Shown piece by piece: positions 1 to 7,842 of a DNA stretch of 41,905 bases (positions are counted from its first letter, which is position 1; every line of letters begins with the position of its first letter). The notes under the pieces were generated by a model. That model was not told the origin of the DNA and made no database searches. It saw only the letters and a list, made by a program, of their open reading frames with translations. Where the stretch lies: contig CAZNTE010000021.1 in NCBI GenBank assembly GCA_964575895.1, positions 1 to 41,905 on the forward strand, read 5' to 3'. A program made the position numbers and the translations under genes. The DNA comes from Gudongella sp964575895. Its GTDB lineage: Bacteria; Bacillota; Clostridia; Tissierellales; Tissierellaceae.

Positions 1-56
1 ACAAGACTATGAATCAGGAATCTCCCACTTCTATAAGTGGCGAGAGTGTTCAAAAT
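1..56 (+). mobile_element. possible right end of an IS200/IS605-type (TnpB) element
   Basis: The first 56 bases hold a short hairpin (CCACTT, loop CTAT, AAGTGG at about 26-41) followed by GCGAGAGTGTTCAA. This arrangement resembles the right ends of IS200/IS605 or IS607 elements carrying tnpB, where a terminal hairpin closes the omega RNA. No transposase reading frame lies in the window; it would be to the left. The call rests on remembered similarity and one hairpin only, so it is tentative. Confidence 0.3.
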
Positions 57-91
57 TGTTACCTTAATTATACGCTTTATTTAAGTAAAAT

Positions 92-129
92 AAAAGAGAG
101 AAAGCAAAGTTTAGATTTTACCTTCTCTC
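92..129 (-). terminator. intrinsic terminator of tadA
   Basis: On the minus strand GAGAGAA (129-123) pairs with TTCTCTC (102-96) across a loop of about 20 nt and is followed by TTTTATTTTA. The tadA stop codon lies in the loop. The long loop makes it weaker than a typical terminator. Confidence 0.5.
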
Positions 130-560
130 AAATCTTTAAAGAATTCTTTTAACAAGGATGCACACTCCTTCTCTAATACACCATAAGTTACTTCAACTCT
201 GTGATTAAACTTTGGACTGTCCACAATGTTGTCTATTGATCCACAACAACCAAACCTTTTATCCATAGCCCCGATTACTAATCTTGGTATTCTTGAATTA
301 ACTATTGCACCAGCACACATGGCACAGGGTTCCAGTGTAACATATAGTGTGCAATCAATTAGTCTCCATCCACCAAGTTTCCTACTAGCCTCTTTTATAG
401 CCATTATTTCTGCATGTGCTGTGGGATCTTTAAGGGTCTCTCTTTGATTATATCCTCTTCCTATAATTTCCCCTTTATAAACCACAACAGCACCTACTGG
501 AACTTCGTAAGTGCTTGTTTTTGCTATTCGTATAGCTTCTTTCATATATATTTTATCCAT
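111..560 (-). CDS. tadA: tRNA-specific adenosine deaminase TadA
   Basis: Deaminates adenosine 34 to inosine in the anticodon of tRNA-Arg(ACG), allowing one tRNA to read three CGN codons. It has the cytidine/deoxycytidylate deaminase zinc signature: His49-Ala-Glu51 and PCxxC with Cys79 and Cys82; Glu51 is the expected proton shuttle. The open frame begins with a GTG three codons earlier (569), but AGGTGATTAAG precedes the ATG at 560 at good spacing, so 560 is preferred (149 aa, normal for TadA). It lies 14 nt after tRNA-Arg(CCU) on the same strand with no terminator between, so the two are probably cotranscribed from the promoter at 663-691. Confidence 0.95.
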   Translation of the reverse strand: MDKIYMKEAIRIAKTSTYEVPVGAVVVYKGEIIGRGYNQRETLKDPTAHAEIMAIKEASRKLGGWRLIDCTLYVTLEPCAMCAGAIVNSRIPRLVIGAMDKRFGCCGSIDNIVDSPKFNHRVEVTYGVLEKECASLLKEFFKDLREGKI

Positions 561-573
561 CTTAATCACCTAT

Positions 574-649
574 TGGTGCACCCGAGAGGAATTGAACCCC
601 TGCACATGCCTTAGGAGGGCACCGCTCTATCCGACTGAGCTACGGGTGC
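574..649 (-). tRNA. tRNA-Arg (anticodon CCU)
   Basis: The 76-nt gene folds as a complete cloverleaf on the minus strand. The acceptor stem is GCACCCG/CGGGTGC with discriminator A and an encoded CCA (576-574). The D arm has AGCTCAG-TCGG-A, the anticodon loop is CTCCTAA with anticodon CCT, and the T arm has GGTTCAATTCC. It decodes AGG and is followed on the same strand by tadA, whose product modifies a different arginine tRNA. Confidence 0.97.
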
Positions 650-662
650 AAGTCACAAAACT

Positions 663-691
663 ATTTTACAATTATTTTCGTCCCTTGTCAA
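663..691 (-). promoter_or_regulatory. sigma-A promoter for tRNA-Arg and tadA
   Basis: Minus strand: -35 TTGACA (691-686), 17-bp spacer, -10 TAAAAT (668-663). The -10 is 13 nt before the first base of the tRNA, a normal distance for a tRNA promoter. Confidence 0.8.
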
Positions 692-710
692 TTTTTAAGG
701 AGTTAAATAT

Positions 711-742
711 TTAACCGAGCTGTTATAAAACAGCTCGGTTAA
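711..742 (-). terminator. 14-bp perfect hairpin after the TRAP operon
   Basis: TTAACCGAGCTGTT (711-724) and AACAGCTCGGTTAA (729-742) form a perfect stem with a 4-nt loop 2 nt past the permease stop codon. The downstream side on the minus strand is AAATATTTAACTCC, AU-rich but without a clean U run, so it may act as a terminator or as a 3'-end stabiliser. Confidence 0.7.
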
Positions 743-744
743 AA

Positions 745-2730
745 CTAAGCTATTGCTTTCTTTTTAATTCTCAACTTCTGTAAGAAGTAAGTTCCACCTA
801 GTACAACTAGACCAAATGCATCTGTTGCCAAACCTGGATATAATAACAGTCCTGCTGCTACACCCAATGCAACTCTCTCAATTATAGTAGTTTTTGTTAT
901 TAAGTAATTCTCCACTGAACTGGCTAGACATATTATCCCTATCATGGCCGAAACCATTACAGGTAGTGCCTTTATAAATGGCATAAATACAACAGTTGTT
1001 CCAACTATCTCCTCAACCATTATTAATTCAGGATTAAGTACAAATATATATGGAACTATAAAGGCGGCCAAGGCTATTTTTACTGCCTGAAATCCTGTCT
1101 TCATAGAATTTGCTCCTGCTATACCTGCTCCTGCGTAAGCTGCCAATGCCACTGGAGGTGTTATGTCCGCTACAACTCCAAAGTAAAGTATAAATAAATG
1201 AGCTGCCATTAGATTAACATCTAATCTGATCAATGCTGGAACTGCCATAGTTGCTAAAACTATATATTTAGCAGTGGTAGGTAATCCCATACCAAGAATG
1301 ATTGATGCTATCATTGTAAAGAATAATGTTAGTAAAAGGTTACCTTGAGCAACTGTTACTATTATCTCTGCAATTCTTAATCCTAACCCAGTAAGAGTTA
1401 CAACTCCTACTATCATACCTGCACAAGCACATGCACAAGCTACTCCAACGGATCCTTTAGCACCAGATTCCATTGCTCCTAGGAAATCTTTAAAGGTAAA
1501 TGATTTATCTCTTCTTATTAATGTAGCTACTATTGCAACGACTAAACTTATAACTATAGCTTTAAATGCTGCTAAAGTTGGTGTATCTCCTCCAACTAGA
1601 AAGTATACAATACTTACAAGAGGTATTAGTAAGAATCCTCTAGATATCATAAGTTTACTTACTTTAGGCAATTGTTCTCTTGGTAGTCCTTTAAGTCCTA
1701 GTTTTGAGGCTTCAAGATGAACCATTGTTCCAACTGCAAAGTAGTATAATATAGCAGGTATTGCAGCTGCTATAACTATCTGTAGATAAGAAATCCCTGT
1801 GAATTCAGCCATAATAAAGGCCGCCGCACCCATTACTGGAGGCATAATCTGTCCACCAGTTGAAGCTGCTGCTTCAACCGCTCCTGCAAAATATGGTTTA
1901 TAGCCTGTCTTTTTCATTAATGGAATTGTAAAAGCTCCTGTGGTTACAGTATTTGCAACTGAACTACCAGATATTGAACCCATGAATCCACTGGCAACAA
2001 CTGCTGTCATTGCAGGACCACTCTTTAAGTGTCCAGTTAATCCAAATGCTAAGTCAATAAAAAATTTACCAACTCCAGTTTTATCAAGAAAAGCACCAAA
2101 TAGTATGAATAGGAAAACAAAGGTTGCAGATACACCAGTAGGTATACCCATAATACCTTCCAATCCCATGTACATATGAGATACTATCCTAGTTAATGAG
2201 AATCCTCTATGTGCTAAAATTCCAGGCATATATGGTCCAAAATATGCATAGCCTAGAAATATCATGGCAACAATTGGTAATTCTGGTCCAACTACTCTTC
2301 TAGTTACTTCAAGGGTTAATAGTATAGCTGTTACACCGAATATTAAATCCAGCGTTGTTGCGTTTCCTCCCTTTAATGCCATCTGCTCTGGAAACAGGAA
2401 TATGTAGCCAAATACCGTTAAAGCTGCCAACATCAGTATATAGTCTAGTATTGAATTCTTTTCTCTACTTGATTTTTTATTAGCTGGATACAAGAATAAA
2501 CCTATAATAAATGCAAATATTAGATGTAGTGATCTTTGTTTATATGATAAAAGAGTTCCAAAACCTGCTGTAAAAAGGTGGAAGGAGGACATAGCTATGG
2601 CAAGAACTGTTACAACCATTGCCATTTTACCTTTAATTTTTCTCAACCTAGAAGTTTCCTTGTCAAACTCTTCCATTAGAGAATCAATATCCAAAGCTTC
2701 TTTTTCCAATAAAGATTTTTCATCTGTCAT
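745..2730 (-). CDS. TRAP transporter fused permease (TAXI type)
   Basis: Membrane component of a tripartite ATP-independent periplasmic-type transporter in which the small (DctQ-like) and large (DctM-like) subunits are one chain (661 aa, usual for fused TAXI permeases). After a charged 35-residue cytosolic N-terminus there are many hydrophobic segments. Conserved blocks typical of DctM are visible, such as GSISGSSVANTVTTG, GGQIMPPVMGAAAFIMAE and GLPTTAKYI. It uses an ion gradient to import the ligand delivered by the lipoprotein encoded at 3268. The ATG overlaps the DUF1850 stop as ATGA, indicating translational coupling. The substrate cannot be told; TAXI systems often carry C4-dicarboxylates or glutamate-like acids. 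Confidence 0.93.
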   Translation of the reverse strand: MTDEKSLLEKEALDIDSLMEEFDKETSRLRKIKGKMAMVVTVLAIAMSSFHLFTAGFGTLLSYKQRSLHLIFAFIIGLFLYPANKKSSREKNSILDYILMLAALTVFGYIFLFPEQMALKGGNATTLDLIFGVTAILLTLEVTRRVVGPELPIVAMIFLGYAYFGPYMPGILAHRGFSLTRIVSHMYMGLEGIMGIPTGVSATFVFLFILFGAFLDKTGVGKFFIDLAFGLTGHLKSGPAMTAVVASGFMGSISGSSVANTVTTGAFTIPLMKKTGYKPYFAGAVEAAASTGGQIMPPVMGAAAFIMAEFTGISYLQIVIAAAIPAILYYFAVGTMVHLEASKLGLKGLPREQLPKVSKLMISRGFLLIPLVSIVYFLVGGDTPTLAAFKAIVISLVVAIVATLIRRDKSFTFKDFLGAMESGAKGSVGVACACACAGMIVGVVTLTGLGLRIAEIIVTVAQGNLLLTLFFTMIASIILGMGLPTTAKYIVLATMAVPALIRLDVNLMAAHLFILYFGVVADITPPVALAAYAGAGIAGANSMKTGFQAVKIALAAFIVPYIFVLNPELIMVEEIVGTTVVFMPFIKALPVMVSAMIGIICLASSVENYLITKTTIIERVALGVAAGLLLYPGLATDAFGLVVLGGTYFLQKLRIKKKAIA

Positions 2731-3290
2731 TTTAAACCCTCCCTTACTAAATAAGATATTATACTTATATTTTCTGCTTGAAATTTTACCCCTTCTGTTG
2801 GTTTACTGAATTCAAGAAAAGGATAAATCTTTTTATTTATAATTAATTCATGATTTGCTCGTACTGCTCCAGTACGATAAATCAAATTTGTCATTTTAAG
2901 GTCAATATTAAATAATCTAAATCCATCATCCACAACTTCAAAATCATAAGGCGATGTGGCTGGTAGACCAGCTCCAAATGACTGAAAAATAGTTTCTTCC
3001 AAAATAATTTCCCCAGACTCCATGGAATAAGTCTCCCACACTGGAGTTCTTTCAACAGAATGTATGTATTTTATTGAAAATCTATTATCACTTCCAATTC
3101 TCCATGCTTTTAAATATTCTCCAGTTATCATATCAGAAGCTAATAGTACTTTAATAGGAATAACTGAAATAACTAGTATAATTGCAATTAATAAAATTAG
3201 AAACTTAAATAATAAGCTAAAGGTACTGATACCATCAGTACCTTTAGCAGTTTCAACACTCTTTCTATTACTTAATGCCTTTTTCATCAT
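2727..3290 (-). CDS. DUF1850 domain protein of the TAXI-TRAP operon
   Basis: Small protein of about 187 aa with one hydrophobic N-terminal segment (about residues 25-50) and the DUF1850 signature FSIKYIHSVERTPVWETY. DUF1850 genes are commonly found between TAXI binding proteins and fused permeases; their role is unknown. The open frame extends to 3320, but the tandem ATGs at 3290/3287 inside the end of the binding-protein gene are the more likely starts, because no ATG, GTG or TTG follows before the membrane segment. A perfect 14-bp hairpin lies in its first codons (3216-3248). Confidence 0.75.
   Translation of the reverse strand: MMKKALSNRKSVETAKGTDGISTFSLLFKFLILLIAIILVISVIPIKVLLASDMITGEYLKAWRIGSDNRFSIKYIHSVERTPVWETYSMESGEIILEETIFQSFGAGLPATSPYDFEVVDDGFRLFNIDLKMTNLIYRTGAVRANHELIINKKIYPFLEFSKPTEGVKFQAENISIISYLVREGLK
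3216..3248 (-). promoter_or_regulatory. 14-bp perfect hairpin at the binding-protein/DUF1850 junction
   Basis: GCTAAAGGTACTGA (3216-3229), loop of 5 nt, TCAGTACCTTTAGC (3235-3248). It starts 19 nt past the stop codon of the binding-protein gene and lies inside codons of the next gene. It is placed to protect or end the upstream mRNA and so raise binding-protein levels over the permease. Confidence 0.7.
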
Positions 3291-4263
3291 AGTACTTTTG
3301 AGCGCCTGCATGTAAATCAATTGGCATACCAGCTAGTGCAGTTTCAAGCTTAATGTCGTTTCCTCTTGCGTGAGTATCAATTATAACTTGTCTTTGTTCA
3401 AATATACTCTTAGTCATATTATAAACTAGATCTTCACTTAGGTCTTCTGGTACTATTAACATGGCCATAACTGCTGCTGATGTTACATCTGCAGACATTC
3501 CCTTGTAAGTATCCCCAGGGATTGAAACTTCTGTATAGAATGGATATTTTGCTGATAATGAAGCTATCTTACCTGCATCCATTGCTACTACAACGATATC
3601 AGCTGTTTGAGTTACTTCAGTAACTGCTGATGTTGGAAGTGCACCTGTTACAAATGCTGCATCAACTTGCTTATTCTTTAATTGATCTGCTGCTTCATTA
3701 AATGATAGGTAATCAGCTTTTCCAAGATCTGAGTAGCTCATTCCATACTCTTCTAAAATTTGTCTAGCATTTACTTCAGTACCTGATCCAGGAGCCCCAA
3801 CTGCTACTTTCTTACCTTTTAGGTCTTCAATAGTAGTTATTCCTGATTCAGCTGTAGCAATAACTTGAATTACTTCTGGATATAGCATAGCCATACCTCT
3901 AATGTTTTTAACTTCTGCCTGACCGTCAAATGTTTCAGTTCCAGTCCATGCATAATATGTTACGTCGTTTTGTACAAAAGCTAATTCAGCTTCGCCTTGA
4001 GCTACTAGGTTCACGTTTTCCGCTGACGCACCAGTAGATTGAGCATTAGCATTTACTCCTGGGATATTCTCATTAAATATCTTCGCCATAGCTCCACCTA
4101 GTGGATAATAAGTACCACCAGTACCACCTGTTGCTATTGATAAAAATACGCTCTCAGCAGGTGTTTCTCCTGGTTCTTCAGTTTTTGGCGTACAACCAGC
4201 CAACATAGTAATTGTTAATACTAGTACTAATAACATTGCGAAAATTTTCTTATTCATACTCAT
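3268..4263 (-). CDS. TAXI family TRAP transporter solute-binding lipoprotein
   Basis: Extracytoplasmic substrate receptor of the TRAP system. It has a lipoprotein signal peptide with lipobox LAGC (Cys24), then the TAXI-typical block ATGGTGGTYYPLGGAMA, a central GKKVAVGAPGSGTEVNA and a C-terminal ALAGMPIDLHAGAQKYYDE. At 331 aa it is normal for the family. A second ATG two codons in (4257) is also usable; AGGGGG precedes the first ATG. It is the first gene of the operon, preceded by a TATAAT-like -10 near 4326-4332 and a GTTGTCT...AGACAAC inverted repeat in the untranslated leader (4291-4318). Confidence 0.93.
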   Translation of the reverse strand: MSMNKKIFAMLLVLVLTITMLAGCTPKTEEPGETPAESVFLSIATGGTGGTYYPLGGAMAKIFNENIPGVNANAQSTGASAENVNLVAQGEAELAFVQNDVTYYAWTGTETFDGQAEVKNIRGMAMLYPEVIQVIATAESGITTIEDLKGKKVAVGAPGSGTEVNARQILEEYGMSYSDLGKADYLSFNEAADQLKNKQVDAAFVTGALPTSAVTEVTQTADIVVVAMDAGKIASLSAKYPFYTEVSIPGDTYKGMSADVTSAAVMAMLIVPEDLSEDLVYNMTKSIFEQRQVIIDTHARGNDIKLETALAGMPIDLHAGAQKYYDEKGIK

Positions 4264-4417
4264 CCCCCTTTTATTTTTTGCCTAAACATGTTGTCTGATT
4301 GAGAAAATTAAGACAACTTGTATTTATATTATAACTCATATTACTGCGATATTCCACTAAAAAATAAACGGATAATTCGAAAATTTGAAAATAATAACAT
4401 TTTAAGAGGCAATAGTC

Positions 4418-4450
4418 AAAAAACTCGAAGCTGAATTCTTCGAGTTTTTT
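4418..4450. terminator. terminator downstream of serS
   Basis: AAAAAACTCGAA (4418-4429) pairs with TTCGAGTTTTTT (4439-4450). The stem ends in A and T runs on both sides. It lies 7 nt past the serS stop and serves the minus-strand serS transcript. Confidence 0.9.
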
Positions 4451-4457
4451 GTGAACT

Positions 4458-5732
4458 TTATAACTTCTCTATTTTTTCCATTCCACCCATATACTTTCTT
4501 AAAACTTCTGGAATAACAACAGAACCATCTTCTTCTTGATAGTTTTCCAGTATAGCGGCAAAAGTACGTCCTACCGCCAATCCTGATCCATTTAATGTAT
4601 GAAGGTATTCTACTTTCCCATTTTCATTTCTGAATCTTAGATTTGCTCTTCTTGCCTGATAATCCTCAAAATTAGAACAACTTGATATTTCAACATATCT
4701 ACCATAGCTTGGCATCCAAACCTCAACATCATAAGTTTTAGCAGAAGAGAATCCCAAATCTCCTGTGCTCAACATTACTACTCTGTAAGGAATCTTTAGT
4801 TGTCTAAGAATTTCTTCAGCATTATCGGTTAAGGTTTCAAGTTCTTCATATGATTTATCTGGATGAGCAAATTTAACCATTTCAACTTTATCAAATTGAT
4901 GATTTCTAATTAATCCTCTTGTGTCTCTTCCCGCAGATCCTGCTTCTTGTCTAAAGCAAGGTGTGTATGCAGTAAAATAAATAGGTAGTTCTTCTTCCTT
5001 AAGAATTTCATCTCTTAATAAATTAGTAAGTGGAACCTCTGCTGTTGGAACTAGGAAGAAATCCTTGCTGGGTAGATAAAACATATCTTCCTCAAATTTT
5101 GGCAATTGTCCAGTTCCAAACATACTATCTCTATTTACCATATAAGGAGTTGCCATTTCCATGTATCCATGTTTTTCAGTGTGCACATCAAGCATAAAAT
5201 TAATAATAGCTCTTTCTAATCTTGCTCCTTTTCCTCTGAATACACTAAATCTAGCACCCGCTATTTTCGTAGCTCTTTCAAAATCTAATACTCCCAACTC
5301 AGTTCCAAGATCCCAGTGAGCCTTGGGTTCAAAATTAAACTCTTTTGGTTCGCCATTCTTTTTAATTTCGATGTTGTCTTCATCACTTTTACCTTCAACT
5401 ACACTCTCGTGTGGTGTATTTGGTATTTGAAGTAAGAAGTTCTTCAATTGTTCATCAATTTCTTTTACCTTTGAATCTAACTCTTTTACCTTTTCAGAAA
5501 GAGACTTCATTTCCTCAAAAATACCAGAGACATCTTTCCCTTCTTTCTTAAGCATTGGAATTTCTTTAGAAACCCTATTCTGCTCAGCCTTCATATCTTC
5601 AACTTGAACTAATGTTTTTCTCCTCTCTTCATCAAGTTCTAAAACTTGATCAATAGGAAAATTACCATGTCTTTTCTCCAATGCCTTTAAAACCTCATCT
5701 GGATTCATTCTAATTCTTTTAATATCTAGCAT
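4458..5732 (-). CDS. serS: serine--tRNA ligase
   Basis: Class II aminoacyl-tRNA synthetase charging tRNA-Ser (424 aa, standard). The N-terminal 110 residues form the long antiparallel coiled coil that grips the tRNA variable arm (KRHGNFPIDQVLELDEERR onward). The catalytic core shows motif 2 FRQEAGSAGRDTRGLIRNHQF and motif 3 GSGLAVGRTFAAILENYQ. AAGGAGGG precedes the ATG. Expression is set by the T-box leader directly upstream, so it should rise when tRNA-Ser is uncharged. Confidence 0.98.
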   Translation of the reverse strand: MLDIKRIRMNPDEVLKALEKRHGNFPIDQVLELDEERRKTLVQVEDMKAEQNRVSKEIPMLKKEGKDVSGIFEEMKSLSEKVKELDSKVKEIDEQLKNFLLQIPNTPHESVVEGKSDEDNIEIKKNGEPKEFNFEPKAHWDLGTELGVLDFERATKIAGARFSVFRGKGARLERAIINFMLDVHTEKHGYMEMATPYMVNRDSMFGTGQLPKFEEDMFYLPSKDFFLVPTAEVPLTNLLRDEILKEEELPIYFTAYTPCFRQEAGSAGRDTRGLIRNHQFDKVEMVKFAHPDKSYEELETLTDNAEEILRQLKIPYRVVMLSTGDLGFSSAKTYDVEVWMPSYGRYVEISSCSNFEDYQARRANLRFRNENGKVEYLHTLNGSGLAVGRTFAAILENYQEEDGSVVIPEVLRKYMGGMEKIEKL

Positions 5733-5749
5733 AAATTTCCCTCCTTATA

Positions 5750-5950
5750 AAAATAAAAAACTCTCAATCCCAAATATTAGGGACGAGAGTTAACCCGCGT
5801 TGCCACCCTAGTTAGCTGTATTAACAGCTCACTCGAACAATTTAGCTCCAGGTTGGATTCAATAGTTTTGTATATCAGTTTCCACCTAACACTGACTCTC
5901 TAAAAAACAAAATTCTATTTACTAATACCCTTCAACACTATATTTAATTA
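5750..5950 (-). promoter_or_regulatory. T-box leader of serS, specifier UCC (Ser)
   Basis: The 5' leader contains the T-box core AGGGTGGCAACGCGGG (5809-5794). It is followed by a terminator stem, AACTCTCGTCCC with GGGATTGAGAGTT, and a T run reaching about 5750. Upstream, GAATCCAACCTGGAGC has the layout of a specifier loop; the codon after GAA is UCC (5857-5855), a serine codon followed by the usual A. Uncharged tRNA-Ser would pair there and with the T-box to favour the antiterminator. Confidence 0.93.
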
Positions 5951-5956
5951 AAATTT

Positions 5957-5984
5957 ATTATAACATACCACATGTTATTGTCAA
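5957..5984 (-). promoter_or_regulatory. sigma-A promoter of serS
   Basis: Minus strand -35 TTGACA (5984-5979), 16-bp spacer, -10 TATAAT (5962-5957), both perfect consensus. The -35 begins 2 nt after the murI stop codon. Confidence 0.85.
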
Positions 5985-5986
5985 TA

Positions 5987-6790
5987 CTATTTAACCGTGT
6001 ATGACTCAATACTTATACTTTCTATATCTATTAAGTTTTGTAACATAAGTTTATCTGATATTAGATTGTAAATATTAGTATCTCCAGATGTATAAACCTT
6101 AAGTGAGCCTTTATTGTCATTACTCAATTCATTAATGTTATGTAACTCCATCCTTATGGCTTTTGCCTGTTGAAAACCTGGATTAATATAATTTAAGGTT
6201 GGATCTATTTCCATAAATACATCTTCAACTATAGGGTAATGAGTACATGCAAGCACCACATTATAGATATTGCCTTTACTATTAATGCTATCAATGTGCC
6301 CCCTTATTGTTTTGTAGATTTCAGGAGAATAGAATTGCCCATTATCTACTAGCGCTGCTAAATTTGGACTACTCTCTGCGTAAATTTCATATTTACTATT
6401 TCTATCTAGTAATAGTTTTTCATAAGCTTTAGTCTTAATGGTAAACTCAGTTCCCATAATTAATACCCTATTTATCCCCATCTTCTCAATATGATCAACG
6501 GTTGGTGTTATTATGTCTATTATTGGAAATTTAAACTTGCCCTTAAATCTATTTACCATAGTTGAAATTGTATTACAAGCTATGGCAACTAATTTTACAT
6601 CCTTGCTTTCAAAGAAGCTTAGCATTGCCATAGTGAGTTCATATATTTCATCCTCAGACCTATTGCCATAAGGTACATTCTTGTTATCTCCAAAATATAT
6701 AATCTCTTCATTAGGCAAAACTTTTTCCATAAACTTAACCACAGTTAACCCGCCTATGCCTGAATCTAAAACCCCTATTGGTCTTCCCAT
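5987..6790 (-). CDS. murI: glutamate racemase
   Basis: Interconverts L- and D-glutamate for peptidoglycan synthesis (267 aa, normal). The two catalytic cysteines are present: Cys72 in ACNT and Cys182 in CTHYP. The N-terminal GVLDSGIGGLTV carries the conserved Asp9-Ser10, and PYGNRS is intact. It starts 10 nt after the PTS-EIIC-like gene and is the last gene of the run that begins at the acetyltransferase. It has no clear terminator of its own: the serS promoter begins directly after its stop. Confidence 0.96.
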   Translation of the reverse strand: MGRPIGVLDSGIGGLTVVKFMEKVLPNEEIIYFGDNKNVPYGNRSEDEIYELTMAMLSFFESKDVKLVAIACNTISTMVNRFKGKFKFPIIDIITPTVDHIEKMGINRVLIMGTEFTIKTKAYEKLLLDRNSKYEIYAESSPNLAALVDNGQFYSPEIYKTIRGHIDSINSKGNIYNVVLACTHYPIVEDVFMEIDPTLNYINPGFQQAKAIRMELHNINELSNDNKGSLKVYTSGDTNIYNLISDKLMLQNLIDIESISIESYTVK

Positions 6791-6800
6791 ACTATTCCCC

Positions 6801-7820
6801 CTATAATGTCATGTCTCCTCTTTTGATATAACCCTTTCTTCTCATCCACTGCGAAACTGATAATGAAATAACTCCTGGAAATACAAAATGCATCATGATT
6901 ATTAATAAGATTACATAAACACTGGTACCCATTGTATCTATCATTGCAAACTGACCAACTAAACCACTTGTTCCCATTCCAGCACCTAGGGCATTACTTT
7001 CCATTTGTAAGACAAAGGTAGATATAGGCCCAAGTATTGCAGAGGCAACTATTGCAGGAATCCAAATCAGGGGGTTTCTTACAATATTCTTGATTTGTAA
7101 CATAGAAGTACCTAATCCTTGAGCTATTAAACCACCCATTTTATTTTCCGGATATGACGCTACAGCAAATCCTATCATATTAGCTGCACAACCCACGGTT
7201 GCAGCTCCTGCAGCAAGGCCAGTCAGATTAAGAGAAATTGCTAATGCAGCTGAACTAATAGGAAGGGTCAAAACTATGCCCATCACTACAGAAACAATTA
7301 TTCCCATGGGTATAGGATGTAATTCTGTAGCTGTATTAATAAGACTTCCAACAGCAGTCATAAAAGCAGCTATATATGGACTTATATAGTTACCCACAAA
7401 TCCACCAACCAATATGGTAATAAATGGAACTAAAATGATATCAAACTTAGTTTTTCCACTTACAAGTTTTGATACTTCTGCACCTGCTAATGCTGCAACA
7501 AAAGCTCCTACCGGTTCACCTACTTGAATAATTGAAACACCATCTCTGAATACAACACTTCCAGCCCCTATTGCACCAGAAACCGCAGCAGCAAAAATAC
7601 CCAATGGCGATGCTCCAACACTATACGCAACTCCAACGCCTATGGCAGGTCCCATCATTCTTTGTGCAACATTACCAAATGTTACTAATGTAGGTATGTC
7701 GGCATAGGTTCCAATTTGACGAATTATCAAACCTATCAGTAGGGATGAAAATAGACCTAGTGCCATACCGTTTAATACTTTTACAACATAATCTTGAATA
7801 CCTGTTGCTCTTTTTGACAT
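6801..7820 (-). CDS. PTS EIIC-like integral membrane protein (PF13303 type)
   Basis: A 339-aa polytopic membrane protein with 8-10 hydrophobic segments. It is rich in Gly-containing stretches such as MALGLFSSLLIGLIIRQIG and MMGPAIGVGVAYSVGASP. This matches the family annotated as PTS transporter subunit IIC, which is usually found without EIIA or EIIB genes and whose substrate is not established. No EIIA or EIIB domain occurs here. It is placed between the helicase loader and murI with short gaps (22 and 10 nt), so it is cotranscribed with both. The transport function is inferred from family only. Confidence 0.8.
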   Translation of the reverse strand: MSKRATGIQDYVVKVLNGMALGLFSSLLIGLIIRQIGTYADIPTLVTFGNVAQRMMGPAIGVGVAYSVGASPLGIFAAAVSGAIGAGSVVFRDGVSIIQVGEPVGAFVAALAGAEVSKLVSGKTKFDIILVPFITILVGGFVGNYISPYIAAFMTAVGSLINTATELHPIPMGIIVSVVMGIVLTLPISSAALAISLNLTGLAAGAATVGCAANMIGFAVASYPENKMGGLIAQGLGTSMLQIKNIVRNPLIWIPAIVASAILGPISTFVLQMESNALGAGMGTSGLVGQFAMIDTMGTSVYVILLIIMMHFVFPGVISLSVSQWMRRKGYIKRGDMTL

Positions 7821-7842
7821 TTGCTGACCCCTTTCAAAATTA

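Noticed and set aside
3268..3320. DUF1850 start at 3320
   Set aside because: It would overlap the binding-protein gene by more than 50 nt without a ribosome site; the tandem ATGs at 3290/3287 suffice.
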